NCBI GenBank assembly: GCA_019637975.1
Contig: JAHBUR010000006.1
Span: forward strand, 62,001 to 126,000
Source: Bacteroidota bacterium
GTDB taxonomy: Bacteria > Bacteroidota > Ignavibacteria > UBA10030 > UBA6906
Direction: 5' to 3'
DNA length: 64,000 bases
The notes under the pieces are model-generated. The model saw nothing but the letters and a program-made list of their open reading frames with translations. It did not search any database and was not told the origin of the DNA. This document shows, piece by piece, positions 49,379-57,300 of the stretch. How positions within the stretch are numbered: the stretch's first letter is position 1; every line of letters begins with the position of its first letter. Both the position numbers and the translations under genes were made by a program.

Positions 49379-50629
49379 ATGAAATCTAATGTAATCATCA
49401 TCGGCGGCGGCGCAATAGGCCTCTGTTCCGCCTACTACCTCAACAAAGCAGACGCAAGCGTCACTGTTATCGATAAAGGCGAGTTCGGTCACGGCTCGTC
49501 GTTGCACAACGCTGGTTACGTGTGCCCGAGCCATTTCATTCCGCTCGCATCACCGGGCATCATCTCACAGGGATTGAAATGGATGCTAAGTCCCACAAGT
49601 CCGTTTTACGTCAAGCCACGTCTCGATTCTGATTTTGTTTCGTGGGCGTGGAAGTTCAGGCAATCATGCACACAAGAGAACGTAAGTCGGGCCATGCCGT
49701 TGCTCCGCGATCTCGGCAATGCAAGTCTTGACTTGTACGAAGAATTTGCCGCGTTGAAGGCATTTGACTTTGAGTGGACGCCAAAGGGTTTGCTGATCTT
49801 GTATCGTACTGAAAAGGGACGACACGATTGTGAAGAAGAAGCAAACTTGGCAAAAGAAGTCGGAATCAACGCACGGCTGCTCGACAAATCGTCCCTCGAG
49901 CGACTCGAACCGAACGTCGAAATGCGGGCTGAGGGCGGCTTGTACTTCCCCGACGATTGCCACATGACCCCTTCAAAGTTCGTCGAGGGATTGGCAAGGC
50001 ATCTTGAGACAAGCGGAGTGAAGCTTCTGAAGAATACAGAGGTTTCAGGGTTTAGGGCTCAGGGCAAACGCATTGTTGGAGTCTCGACTTCGGCAGGTGA
50101 CTTTTCGGCGGATGAGTTTGTGCTTGCGGGCGGTTCTTGGTCACCTGGGATCGTGAAGGAGTTAGGAATCAAATTGCTTGTTCAGGCTGGCAAAGGATAC
50201 AGCGTCACCATTCCCCGCAAAGAAAACAAACCAGCAATTCCTCTTATCTTCACCGAAGCTCGCGTCGCTGTTACGCCAATGGGTGATACAATCCGGTTCG
50301 CGGGGACGATGGAAATTGCAGGACTCGATCTCAGCATCACGCGCCGCCGCGTTGATGCGATCCTCAATTCCATTCCAAACTACATCGGCGGATTTGAGAA
50401 GTCGGATTTTGACGGAGCAGAACCGTGGGCCGGACTTCGCCCTGTGAGTCCTGACGGTGTTCCGTACATCGGCAGATTCTCTTCATACTCGAATCTGATT
50501 GCGGCAACGGGACACGCAATGATTGGTATTTCGCTTGCACCGATTACCGGAAAACTCGTTTCCGAAATTGCGACGAACGCGCCACCATCATTCGACTTGA
50601 GCTTGACAAATCCTGACAGGTTCGCCTAA
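49379..50629 (+). CDS. DadA-like FAD-dependent D-amino-acid (D-hydroxyproline) dehydrogenase
   Basis: The 416-residue protein has an N-terminal FAD-binding Rossmann motif (VIIIGGGAIGLCSAYYL). It shows DAO-family motifs (HNAGYVCPSHFIPLASPG, AGGSWSPGIVKELG, GLRPVSPDGVPYIGR, ATGHAMIGISLAPITG). In this cluster it should oxidise cis-4-hydroxy-D-proline to pyrroline-4-hydroxy-2-carboxylate, passing electrons to the respiratory chain. It completes the four enzymes of the epimerase-type hydroxyproline pathway. An in-frame GTG at 49370 is an alternative start. Confidence 0.87.
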   Translation: MKSNVIIIGGGAIGLCSAYYLNKADASVTVIDKGEFGHGSSLHNAGYVCPSHFIPLASPGIISQGLKWMLSPTSPFYVKPRLDSDFVSWAWKFRQSCTQENVSRAMPLLRDLGNASLDLYEEFAALKAFDFEWTPKGLLILYRTEKGRHDCEEEANLAKEVGINARLLDKSSLERLEPNVEMRAEGGLYFPDDCHMTPSKFVEGLARHLETSGVKLLKNTEVSGFRAQGKRIVGVSTSAGDFSADEFVLAGGSWSPGIVKELGIKLLVQAGKGYSVTIPRKENKPAIPLIFTEARVAVTPMGDTIRFAGTMEIAGLDLSITRRRVDAILNSIPNYIGGFEKSDFDGAEPWAGLRPVSPDGVPYIGRFSSYSNLIAATGHAMIGISLAPITGKLVSEIATNAPPSFDLSLTNPDRFA

Positions 50630-50691
50630 ACAGCATATTCGCAGTCTTCAACCGGATTCTCTTAATAATTCCCTAACTCCATATAAATCAG

Positions 50692-50720
50692 TTGACAATT
50701 TGATGTGAATACTGTATCGT
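50692..50720 (+). promoter_or_regulatory. Sigma70-like promoter of the RNA unit
   Basis: TTGACA (50692-50697), 17 bp, TATCGT (50715-50720). The -35 box is a perfect consensus. A start near 50727 would open with GTGGGGGC. Unlike the other promoters in this window, it has the classical -35/-10 form. Confidence 0.5.
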
Positions 50721-50726
50721 TAGGTG

Positions 50727-50850
50727 GGGGCAGGAGACCCCGAAGCTAACGGAGATTCGAACCTGTCACACAGTTTTCATAGCTCGTCAATCTTGAAGTC
50801 AACAAGAACATCTGACTGAACCAAGGCGTCAACGCGGCGCCTTTTTTTAT
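50727..50850 (+). ncRNA. Candidate structured RNA or leader upstream of phoH
   Basis: A stretch of about 120 nt runs from the promoter to an intrinsic terminator without any supportable reading frame. It can pair GGCAGG (near 50729-50734) with CCTGTC (near 50762-50767) and contains GGGG/CCCC close by. I do not match it to a known riboswitch, SRP RNA, 6S RNA or tmRNA consensus. It could be an independent small RNA or an attenuating leader for phoH, whose start lies 50 bp further on. Confidence 0.45.
50823..50848 (+). terminator. Intrinsic terminator with T7 tail
   Basis: AAGGCG (50823-50828) pairs with CGCCTT (50838-50843), followed directly by a run of seven T residues (50842-50848). It ends the candidate RNA before phoH. 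Confidence 0.75.
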
Positions 50851-50900
50851 TTGCGCGTTCCGTTCATTGCACAATTCACAGAAGAGGAGGATGCACCGTA

Positions 50901-52232
50901 TTGGCCCGTTCTCAGAAGAAGACTTTCGTGCTCGACACCAACGTGATTCTGCATGACAGTTCATGCATCACGCAGTTTGCAGAACACAATGTTGTGGTTC
51001 CCGTGACCGTGTTGGAAGAGCTGGATCAGTTCAAGAAGGGGAATGAGGTATTGAACTATCACGCACGGGAATTTGTACGGACACTCGACGAACTGAGTCA
51101 GGACAAGTTGTTCAACGGCGGCGTGAAGATCGGGCCGAAGCTCGGCAAAATTTCGGTGAAGTTAGAACGGGAGCTTCACCCGGATTTGCAGTTGAACTTC
51201 TCGCCCGACAAACCCGATCATCATATTCTGAACATTGCCTATCATGTTGCGAAAGAGAAGCCGGATGTTCCGGTGACGCTCGTGACGAAGGATGTGAATC
51301 TGCGGATGAAGGCGAAAGCGCTCGGACTGATGTCGCAAGACTACAAGTCTGATCAGGTGAAGGATATCGATGCGCTGTACACCGGACACAGGGTTGAAGA
51401 AAATCTCCCGGGTGAAATCATTCAGCGGTTGTATGTGAAGCCGTATCATATCGATGAAGAGGAGATTGCGTTCAAGCGGAAATTGCTGGCGAACGAGTTT
51501 CTCGTCATGCGCAACGGCAAACACTCGGCTCTTGCGATGTTCTACGCTGCCGATCATTTCATCAGGAAAGTTGAAAAGCTCAGCGCTTATGGCATCGTAC
51601 CGCGCAACGCAGAACAAACATTTGTGTTGCAGGCGCTCCTCAATCCTGATATTCAACTCGTGAGTATTTCCGGAAAGGCGGGAACCGGCAAAACGCTGCT
51701 TGCTCTTGCCGCTTCGCTCGAATGCCGCAAATACTACCGGCAGATCCTCGTTGCGCGTCCTGTCATACCGTTGAGCAACCGCGATATCGGCTTTCTTCCC
51801 GGCGATATCGAGCAGAAACTTGATCCGTACATGAAGCCGTTGTTCGATAATCTTGCCGTGATTCAACACCAGTTCTCCGAATCGGATGAACGGTACAAGA
51901 AGATTACGCAGCTTGTTCAAGAGAAGAAGCTGATCATCGAAGCTCTTGCGTATATTCGCGGGAGAAGTCTGGCAAAAGTATTCTTCATTGTTGACGAAGC
52001 GCAGAACCTGACGCCACATGAAGTCAAGACGATCATCACTCGTGCGGGCGAGGGAACGAAACTGATCTTCACAGGTGACATCTACCAAATCGATCATCCG
52101 TATCTCGACAGTCGTTCGAACGGGCTCAGCTACTTGATCGAGAAGATGAAGGGACAGCCGCTGTACGCCCATATCAATTTGGAAAAAGGTGAACGCTCCG
52201 AGCTTGCAGAGCTTGCGAGTAATGTACTATAG
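50901..52232 (+). CDS. PhoH-family ATPase with N-terminal PIN domain (PhoH2-like)
   Basis: The 443-residue protein joins an N-terminal PIN RNase domain (KKTFVLDTNVILHD, VLEELDQFKK, VTLVTKDVNLRMKA, with the acidic residues kept) to a C-terminal PhoH ATPase (Walker A SGKAGTGKTLLA, Walker B AKVFFIVDEAQN, FTGDIYQID). Such PIN-PhoH fusions act as RNA helicase/RNases. The start is TTG at 50901, because no ATG lies in frame before the PIN domain; GAGGAGG lies 10 nt upstream. The ATG at 50891 is in another frame. A terminator-ended RNA unit precedes the gene. Confidence 0.92.
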   Translation: MARSQKKTFVLDTNVILHDSSCITQFAEHNVVVPVTVLEELDQFKKGNEVLNYHAREFVRTLDELSQDKLFNGGVKIGPKLGKISVKLERELHPDLQLNFSPDKPDHHILNIAYHVAKEKPDVPVTLVTKDVNLRMKAKALGLMSQDYKSDQVKDIDALYTGHRVEENLPGEIIQRLYVKPYHIDEEEIAFKRKLLANEFLVMRNGKHSALAMFYAADHFIRKVEKLSAYGIVPRNAEQTFVLQALLNPDIQLVSISGKAGTGKTLLALAASLECRKYYRQILVARPVIPLSNRDIGFLPGDIEQKLDPYMKPLFDNLAVIQHQFSESDERYKKITQLVQEKKLIIEALAYIRGRSLAKVFFIVDEAQNLTPHEVKTIITRAGEGTKLIFTGDIYQIDHPYLDSRSNGLSYLIEKMKGQPLYAHINLEKGERSELAELASNVL

Positions 52233-52241
52233 AAAAGATTC

Positions 52242-52320
52242 CAACACGAAGGCACGAAGTACAACGAAGTTGCACAAAGCAATGCTCTGTGGACTTCGAG
52301 GCCTTTGAGCCTTTGTGTTG
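52242..52320. repeat. CGAAG-type inverted repeat (gene-less copy)
   Basis: CAACACGAAGGCACGAAG (52242-52259) and CTTTGAGCCTTTGTGTTG (52303-52320) match as inverted repeats in 15 of 18 positions. The centre also contains CACGAAGTACAACGAAG-like units. The arm pattern is that of the GxxExxY-flanking repeats, but no gene is inside. It lies between phoH and the M24 peptidase gene. Confidence 0.6.
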
Positions 52321-52340
52321 AAGAAAACAAGGAATAAACA

Positions 52341-53519
52341 ATGCTCATTCAAGAAAAAGTCAATCAAGCCAAGGCAATCCTCAAAGAATTCGATATTGAT
52401 TGCTGGATCACGTTCGTCCGGGAAAGCTCGCTCAACGGCGATCCGACACTGCCATTTTTGATAGATGGTGATGTTACCTGGCATTCCGCGTTCATTCTTA
52501 CGCAAACCAATGCGTATGCAATTGTCGGGCAGTATGACAAACGGGGAGTGGAGGATGTACAAGCGTACGACGAGGTTGTCGGCTACGTACAGGGCATCAA
52601 GGAACATCTCCTCGCATTCATGAAGCGCATTGATCCGAAGAAGATTGCCGTGAACTATTCTACCGGAAGTGAAATCTGCGACGGCCTGACGCACGGCATG
52701 TACCTGACACTGAGGGACTTTCTGTATGAGATTGACTTTCAGGACAGGCTCATCTCCGCTGAAAAAATCATTTCTGCTCTTCGCCAGCGGAAGACGAAAG
52801 CTGAAATAGACAACATCAAAGAAGCAATTCGCATTACAGAGAACATCTACTCAGATGTTGCTCAATTCGTCAAGCCGGGGAAGACAGAGAAAGAGGTCGC
52901 GGAGTTCATGAGGCAAAAAGTGAAGAAAGCCGGCGTGACGTATGCGTGGGATCCGAAATCGTGTCCCGCAGTTTTCACCGGGCCCGACACGGCAGAGGCG
53001 CATTATGGTCCGACTGATCGAATTATAGAACGCGGGCAAATTCTGAATATGGATTTTGGCCTGAAGTACAATGAGTATTGTTCTGATTTACAGCGAACAT
53101 TCTACATCCTGAAAGAAGGAGAGGACAAAGCTCCGCCGGAAGTTCAACGAGGGTTCGACACAATTGTGACCTCAATCGAGCTGGCGAGAAAACAGATGCG
53201 ACCGGGGATTGAGGGAATCGAAATCGACAAGACGGCCCGCGGATACATTACGCAGGCAGGCTATCCCGAATATCCTCACGGTTTAGGACATCAGGTCGGA
53301 AGATTTGCGCATGACGGAACAGCGTTGCTCGGTCCCGCATGGGAAAAGTATGCGCAGAAGCCATTTCAGAAGCTTGAAGCGGGCATGGTATTCACGATTG
53401 AGCCGCGGCTTCCGGTTTCGGGTCGCGGCATCGCTACAGTCGAGGAGATGGTTGTTGTGAAGGAAAACGGTGCCGAGTTCCTCTCGACTCCTCAGAGGGA
53501 ACTGCTGCTGGTCAAATAA
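52341..53519 (+). CDS. M24-family metallopeptidase (Xaa-Pro aminopeptidase/prolidase-like)
   Basis: The 392-residue protein has a creatinase-like N-terminal domain and a pita-bread C-terminal domain with the five metal ligands: Asp in NMDFG, Asp in CSDLQRT, His in GLGHQVG, Glu in FTIEPR and Glu in ATVEEMV. It should cleave Xaa-Pro bonds in the cytoplasm. Together with the hydroxyproline cluster 2 kb upstream and the P5C dehydrogenase at 63254, it suggests use of proline-rich peptides (inference). Confidence 0.9.
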   Translation: MLIQEKVNQAKAILKEFDIDCWITFVRESSLNGDPTLPFLIDGDVTWHSAFILTQTNAYAIVGQYDKRGVEDVQAYDEVVGYVQGIKEHLLAFMKRIDPKKIAVNYSTGSEICDGLTHGMYLTLRDFLYEIDFQDRLISAEKIISALRQRKTKAEIDNIKEAIRITENIYSDVAQFVKPGKTEKEVAEFMRQKVKKAGVTYAWDPKSCPAVFTGPDTAEAHYGPTDRIIERGQILNMDFGLKYNEYCSDLQRTFYILKEGEDKAPPEVQRGFDTIVTSIELARKQMRPGIEGIEIDKTARGYITQAGYPEYPHGLGHQVGRFAHDGTALLGPAWEKYAQKPFQKLEAGMVFTIEPRLPVSGRGIATVEEMVVVKENGAEFLSTPQRELLLVK

Positions 53520-53523
53520 GCAG

Positions 53524-54744
53524 CTACGGATTATCTGAAGTATCTTTCCGGCTTGAAGGCGTAAAGGGCAGTTTTGCCGGCAGTCTGTAGTGAGTTGATT
53601 TCAGCACCTTCGCAAGCCTGTCGTTATCTCTTCTCAGTCCCTCATACGAATAGAACACCTCGCCGTTGTATCCAAGATAGCGGTTGTAGCGGATTGCTTC
53701 CTTCAGGAATTCGTCCGACATGGTGAATGTGCCCTCATGCAACAGGACGCCGGGATACAGGTACCGTTTCTCGCTATGAATGCGGAGAGAATCGCGATGC
53801 TGCGATTCAAGTGTTCGTTTGTAGCTTTCGATGTCGGGGCGGAAAATTCTCGGGTGCATGATGTCTGCCGAGTATTCGCCGTCGGGGCTTTTGCTGATCC
53901 AGATACGCCAGTCCTGCAAGTACTCGTCCAGTGACCAAGGATACACGAAGGGGGACCAGGAAACCACCGCCTTCGGTTTGGTTGCTTTCACTTTCCAATA
54001 GACTTGTCGGGCAAACGTGTTGAGGCGTACGGCGCGCCAGAATTTCCAATGCTTCTCACTGATGTCGAGCGGTGGGGGCGTTCCGGCGTGCAGGTCGGTG
54101 TACTCCGCGGCAAACACAGAATCGTAGCCTGCTTCAATGGGCTGGGCGGGCAGACGTGTTCCGCCCTGCACGCCGTCGATATCATATTTCTGAACTACTT
54201 CGCCGATGATTGCAAACATGAAGTTCTGCACTTCAGGCAGGAATGCATTCAGCCATGCGACGCCGTCTTTGACTGCAATCTTGTTCGTTCGGTCGCGGGC
54301 AGCCCAATGCGGTTTTGAACGGATGATAATGCTCTCTGAATTGCCGGCCGAAAATCCCCCCTCGAAATAGGGAATAACGGCGATGCCGTGTTTGCGCGCT
54401 TCTTCGATAACCTCCGCAAGCGGGTCACGGCCTTTGTATGCGGCAAGCGTGTCTATCTCAATGCCGAATACCACTTTCATCGTTGTGCTGGGGAACAGCG
54501 TCATACCGTCGTTCCATACAACCGGAAAAACAACATTGAAATGATGGTCGGCAAGAAATTGCATGGCGGTTGCGATACTTTCCCTGCTTTCCAACACACG
54601 ATCGTGTTGTGTGATCCACACGCCGCGAAGCTCAACAGGAAGCAATAGCTGTTGTGTTGGTTTGCTGCCACCCGTGCATCCGGGAAGCAGGTTATACCCA
54701 ACGGCTAACAAGAGAAAAACAGTGAAAGAAAACCCCTTGAACAT
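53524..54744 (-). CDS. Glycoside-hydrolase-like (GHL10/YddW-type) lipoprotein
   Basis: The 406-residue protein starts with a lipoprotein signal peptide (lipobox LPGC, about residues 18-21). A GHL10-like TIM barrel follows (VELRGVWITQHDRVL, FNVVFPVVWNDGMTLFPS, RDPLAEVIEEARKHGIAVIPYFE, YDIDGVQGGTRLP). This family resembles family 10 glycosidases and YddW. The barrel contains several Asp/Glu candidates, and the substrate is probably a cell-wall or extracellular glycan. The ATG at 54744 is used, as the longer frame to 54963 buries the signal sequence. Its stop lies 4 bp from the convergent M24 gene. Confidence 0.87.
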   Translation of the reverse strand: MFKGFSFTVFLLLAVGYNLLPGCTGGSKPTQQLLLPVELRGVWITQHDRVLESRESIATAMQFLADHHFNVVFPVVWNDGMTLFPSTTMKVVFGIEIDTLAAYKGRDPLAEVIEEARKHGIAVIPYFEGGFSAGNSESIIIRSKPHWAARDRTNKIAVKDGVAWLNAFLPEVQNFMFAIIGEVVQKYDIDGVQGGTRLPAQPIEAGYDSVFAAEYTDLHAGTPPPLDISEKHWKFWRAVRLNTFARQVYWKVKATKPKAVVSWSPFVYPWSLDEYLQDWRIWISKSPDGEYSADIMHPRIFRPDIESYKRTLESQHRDSLRIHSEKRYLYPGVLLHEGTFTMSDEFLKEAIRYNRYLGYNGEVFYSYEGLRRDNDRLAKVLKSTHYRLPAKLPFTPSSRKDTSDNP

Positions 54745-54865
54745 ATCCAAATAGATGTCGTTATTGAGTGTGCTTACGGAAGAGAATAACACAATGTAAG
54801 AAATCAACGCTGTTCCGACAAGTCTTTCTGAATCTCCAACATCACTATCTTTCGTTCCGATATAG

Positions 54866-55273
54866 ATGGCTCTTGCATTTCCAACAAGACCCGTCACAGT
54901 TGACTGTGTGGTTTTTGAGGACGACGCTGTTGTGCTGATTAAACGCGGGCACGAGCCGTTCAAGGGTTGTTATGCTCTGCCCGGCGGCTTTGTTGACGTG
55001 AACGAGACTGTCGAGGAAGCATGCAAACGGGAGATGTTGGAGGAGACCGGACTTGTCGTGCATAGTCTCAAAATGATCGGCGTGTACTCAGATCCGCAAC
55101 GGGATGAAAACCGGCATACAATTGCAGTTGCATTCCTTGCTGAAGCCGACCTCTCGACGTTGAAGGCGGGCGACGATGCGTCACACGTGGAGCAGGTAAG
55201 AGATTGGCAGAGTATCCCGCTTGCGTTCGATCATGCGAAGATCATAAGGGAAGCAGTCCGCCTCAAATCCTGA
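54866..55273 (+). CDS. NUDIX hydrolase
   Basis: The 135-residue protein has a complete Nudix box (GGFVDVNETVEEACKREML, then EETGL). VTVDCVVFEDDAVVLIKRGHEPFKG and YALPGG are typical of the ADP-ribose pyrophosphatase/MutT-like group. It hydrolyses a nucleoside diphosphate linked to another group; the substrate cannot be fixed from sequence. It is 30 bp upstream of truA on the same strand. Confidence 0.92.
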   Translation: MALAFPTRPVTVDCVVFEDDAVVLIKRGHEPFKGCYALPGGFVDVNETVEEACKREMLEETGLVVHSLKMIGVYSDPQRDENRHTIAVAFLAEADLSTLKAGDDASHVEQVRDWQSIPLAFDHAKIIREAVRLKS

Positions 55274-55303
55274 ATCTGAACCTCACATTCTGAATCATTC
55301 CAG

Positions 55304-56095
55304 ATGCCCCGTTTCAAACTCTATATCGAATACGAAGGAACCCGCTACAGCGGCTGGCAGGTGCAGAAGAATGCGCGCACGGTTCAGGGGGATCTGATCG
55401 GGGCGATGAAGACGGTGTTCAAGACAAGCGATTTCGAGTTTCACGGCGCCGGACGGACTGACGCCGGCGTGCATGCGCTGATGCAGGTTTCCCACCTCGA
55501 CGTGAAAACAATGCTCGCTCCGGAAATCATCCGGATGAAAGTGAATGATGAGCTTCCGGCGGACATCAATATCATTGAGGTAGAAAAGACCCGACCCGAT
55601 TTTCACGCACGACACGACGCCGTTGCACGCAGCTATCTCTACCAGATTTCCCGTCGCCGCACGGCGTTCGGCAAGCGGTACGTTTGGTGGATTAAAGACA
55701 AACTTGACGTCCGAAAGATGGAGCCAGCGTTGCATCTCTTTGCGGGCATGAAGAATATGCAATCATTCACTGATGACGATCCGGAGGAGAAGTCAACGAA
55801 GGTATTGATCGAGTCTGTTGAGATTGTGGAAGCAGGCGATCTGATTCTCCTGCGCATCGTCGGTTCCCATTTTGTGTGGAAGCTCGTTCGTCGCATTGTC
55901 GGAGTTGTGGCGGAAGTCGGACGGGGAAAGCTTGACGTTGAGGATGTTCGTCGATTTCTCACCATCAAATCCAACGAACCGGCAGCTTTCACATCTCCAC
56001 CATCAGGACTCTTTCTTGAACGCGTCTATTACAAAGGTGACAAGAAAGAAACAGGGCTGCAACCGACAATCCATCTGCCCGGTTTCAGGCGATAA
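55304..56095 (+). CDS. truA: tRNA pseudouridine synthase A
   Basis: The 263-residue protein has the TruA signature: YIEYEGTRYSGWQVQ at the N-terminus, the catalytic Asp in GAGRTDAGVHA near residue 52, and HARHDAVARSYLYQI. It makes pseudouridine at tRNA positions 38-40. Length and motifs are normal. Confidence 0.95.
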   Translation: MPRFKLYIEYEGTRYSGWQVQKNARTVQGDLIGAMKTVFKTSDFEFHGAGRTDAGVHALMQVSHLDVKTMLAPEIIRMKVNDELPADINIIEVEKTRPDFHARHDAVARSYLYQISRRRTAFGKRYVWWIKDKLDVRKMEPALHLFAGMKNMQSFTDDDPEEKSTKVLIESVEIVEAGDLILLRIVGSHFVWKLVRRIVGVVAEVGRGKLDVEDVRRFLTIKSNEPAAFTSPPSGLFLERVYYKGDKKETGLQPTIHLPGFRR

Positions 56096-56189
56096 ATCAC
56101 CGTTTCTTGAAAATTCCCTTTCTTGCAATTCCAGCACCGATTATCTATATTTTTCATGAGTTCTTGAATGAACGACAAGTGAGAATTGC

Positions 56190-57212
56190 ATGACGGCGAC
56201 TGAAATCCAACCGCAAACAACACGCGCGCACGAGGTATTCGGCGATTTCTGGTTCAACTCTGAACCGGTAATCATTTCTGCTTTGCGGGGTCGCGTGGTG
56301 CTGATCCAGTTCTGGGATTACACGTGCGGCAGCTCTTTGCGTGCGGTGCCGTATGTCAATGAATGGTACAAGCGCTACCGGCAGCATGGCTTGGTTGTGA
56401 TTGGAGTGCACACACCGAAGTTTCCTTTCGGCAAAAATCCGGAATACGTGCAAAAGGCTATCGAGCGGTTGGGAATTTCGTACCCTGTTGTGATGGATAA
56501 TGAGGCGGTTATTGCCGCACGATATGGCAACCGCGATTGGCCGACGACATATCTTATCGACAAACACGGCTTCATACGCTACAAGAACACGGGTGAGGGG
56601 CAGTACGCAACTACGGAGCGTGTGTTGCAGACGCTGTTGTATGATGCGGGGGTTTTCGACGAAATGCCGATGGTGATGGAACCGTTGCGGGAAGAAGACA
56701 AAGCGGGCTCCGTCCTGTACCGGTCAACGCCCGAGCTCTTTGCCGGCTATTTGAGAGGAAGCATAGGTAATGTGGAAGGCTACGCGCCGGAGTCGGTTGT
56801 GCACTATGATGACCCTGATTTCTATCTCGGCGACAGAATTTACGCGGTCGGCGTTTGGATGAATGACCGCAACAGCTTGCGTCATGATGAACATGGAACA
56901 GGAAAGATCATTCTCCGTTATCATGCGCTTGGAGTAAACGTTGTGGCAAAACCGGAAGGCAGCAACGCAATTGAAGTTGTTGTGACGCAAGATGATGAGT
57001 TTCTCACCGGTGAAAACAGGGGCAACGATATTGAGATTGACAGTGAAGGAAGAAGTGTTGTCGCTATTTCCGAGCCGCGGATGTATAATTTGGTAAAGAA
57101 TCCCGCCTACGGTGAGCATGTTCTGCGGCTTGTGACGGAGAGCGACGCATTCTCTCTTTATTCGTTTACATTCGTGTCGAGTGTTATTCCTGAATTGATA
57201 TCGAATAACTGA
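56190..57212 (+). CDS. TlpA/DipZ-like redoxin with single active-site cysteine
   Basis: The 340-residue protein has a thioredoxin-fold redoxin domain (residues ~15-155; VVLIQFWDYTCGSSLRAVPYVNEWY, VIGVHTPKFPF, WPTTYLIDKHGFIRY). A beta-rich C-terminal domain of about 170 residues follows (FYLGDRIYAVGVWMN, LRYHALGVNVVAKPEG), as in DipZ-like proteins. The usual CxxC is CGSS here (Cys46, Ser49), so only a monothiol mechanism is possible. There is no signal peptide, so it is probably cytoplasmic. A strong terminator follows. Confidence 0.87.
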   Translation: MTATEIQPQTTRAHEVFGDFWFNSEPVIISALRGRVVLIQFWDYTCGSSLRAVPYVNEWYKRYRQHGLVVIGVHTPKFPFGKNPEYVQKAIERLGISYPVVMDNEAVIAARYGNRDWPTTYLIDKHGFIRYKNTGEGQYATTERVLQTLLYDAGVFDEMPMVMEPLREEDKAGSVLYRSTPELFAGYLRGSIGNVEGYAPESVVHYDDPDFYLGDRIYAVGVWMNDRNSLRHDEHGTGKIILRYHALGVNVVAKPEGSNAIEVVVTQDDEFLTGENRGNDIEIDSEGRSVVAISEPRMYNLVKNPAYGEHVLRLVTESDAFSLYSFTFVSSVIPELISNN

Positions 57213-57241
57213 CACATCTCCGGCACGAACGAAGGAAGTAA

Positions 57242-57266
57242 AACGGCGGGCACTGTACCCGCCGTT
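57242..57266 (+). terminator. Perfect 9-bp hairpin terminator
   Basis: AACGGCGGG (57242-57250) pairs with CCCGCCGTT (57258-57266) around a 7-nt loop, followed by GTTTGTTTTC. It ends the redoxin gene before metH. Confidence 0.75.
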
Positions 57267-57300
57267 GTTTGTTTTCTGAATCGCGAAAGCAGCAAATACA

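Noticed and set aside
50727-50850. tRNA, tmRNA, SRP RNA or 6S RNA
   Set aside because: TTCGAAC is present, but no cloverleaf, CCA end, SRP loop or tmRNA end sequence can be found. It is kept as an unassigned candidate RNA.
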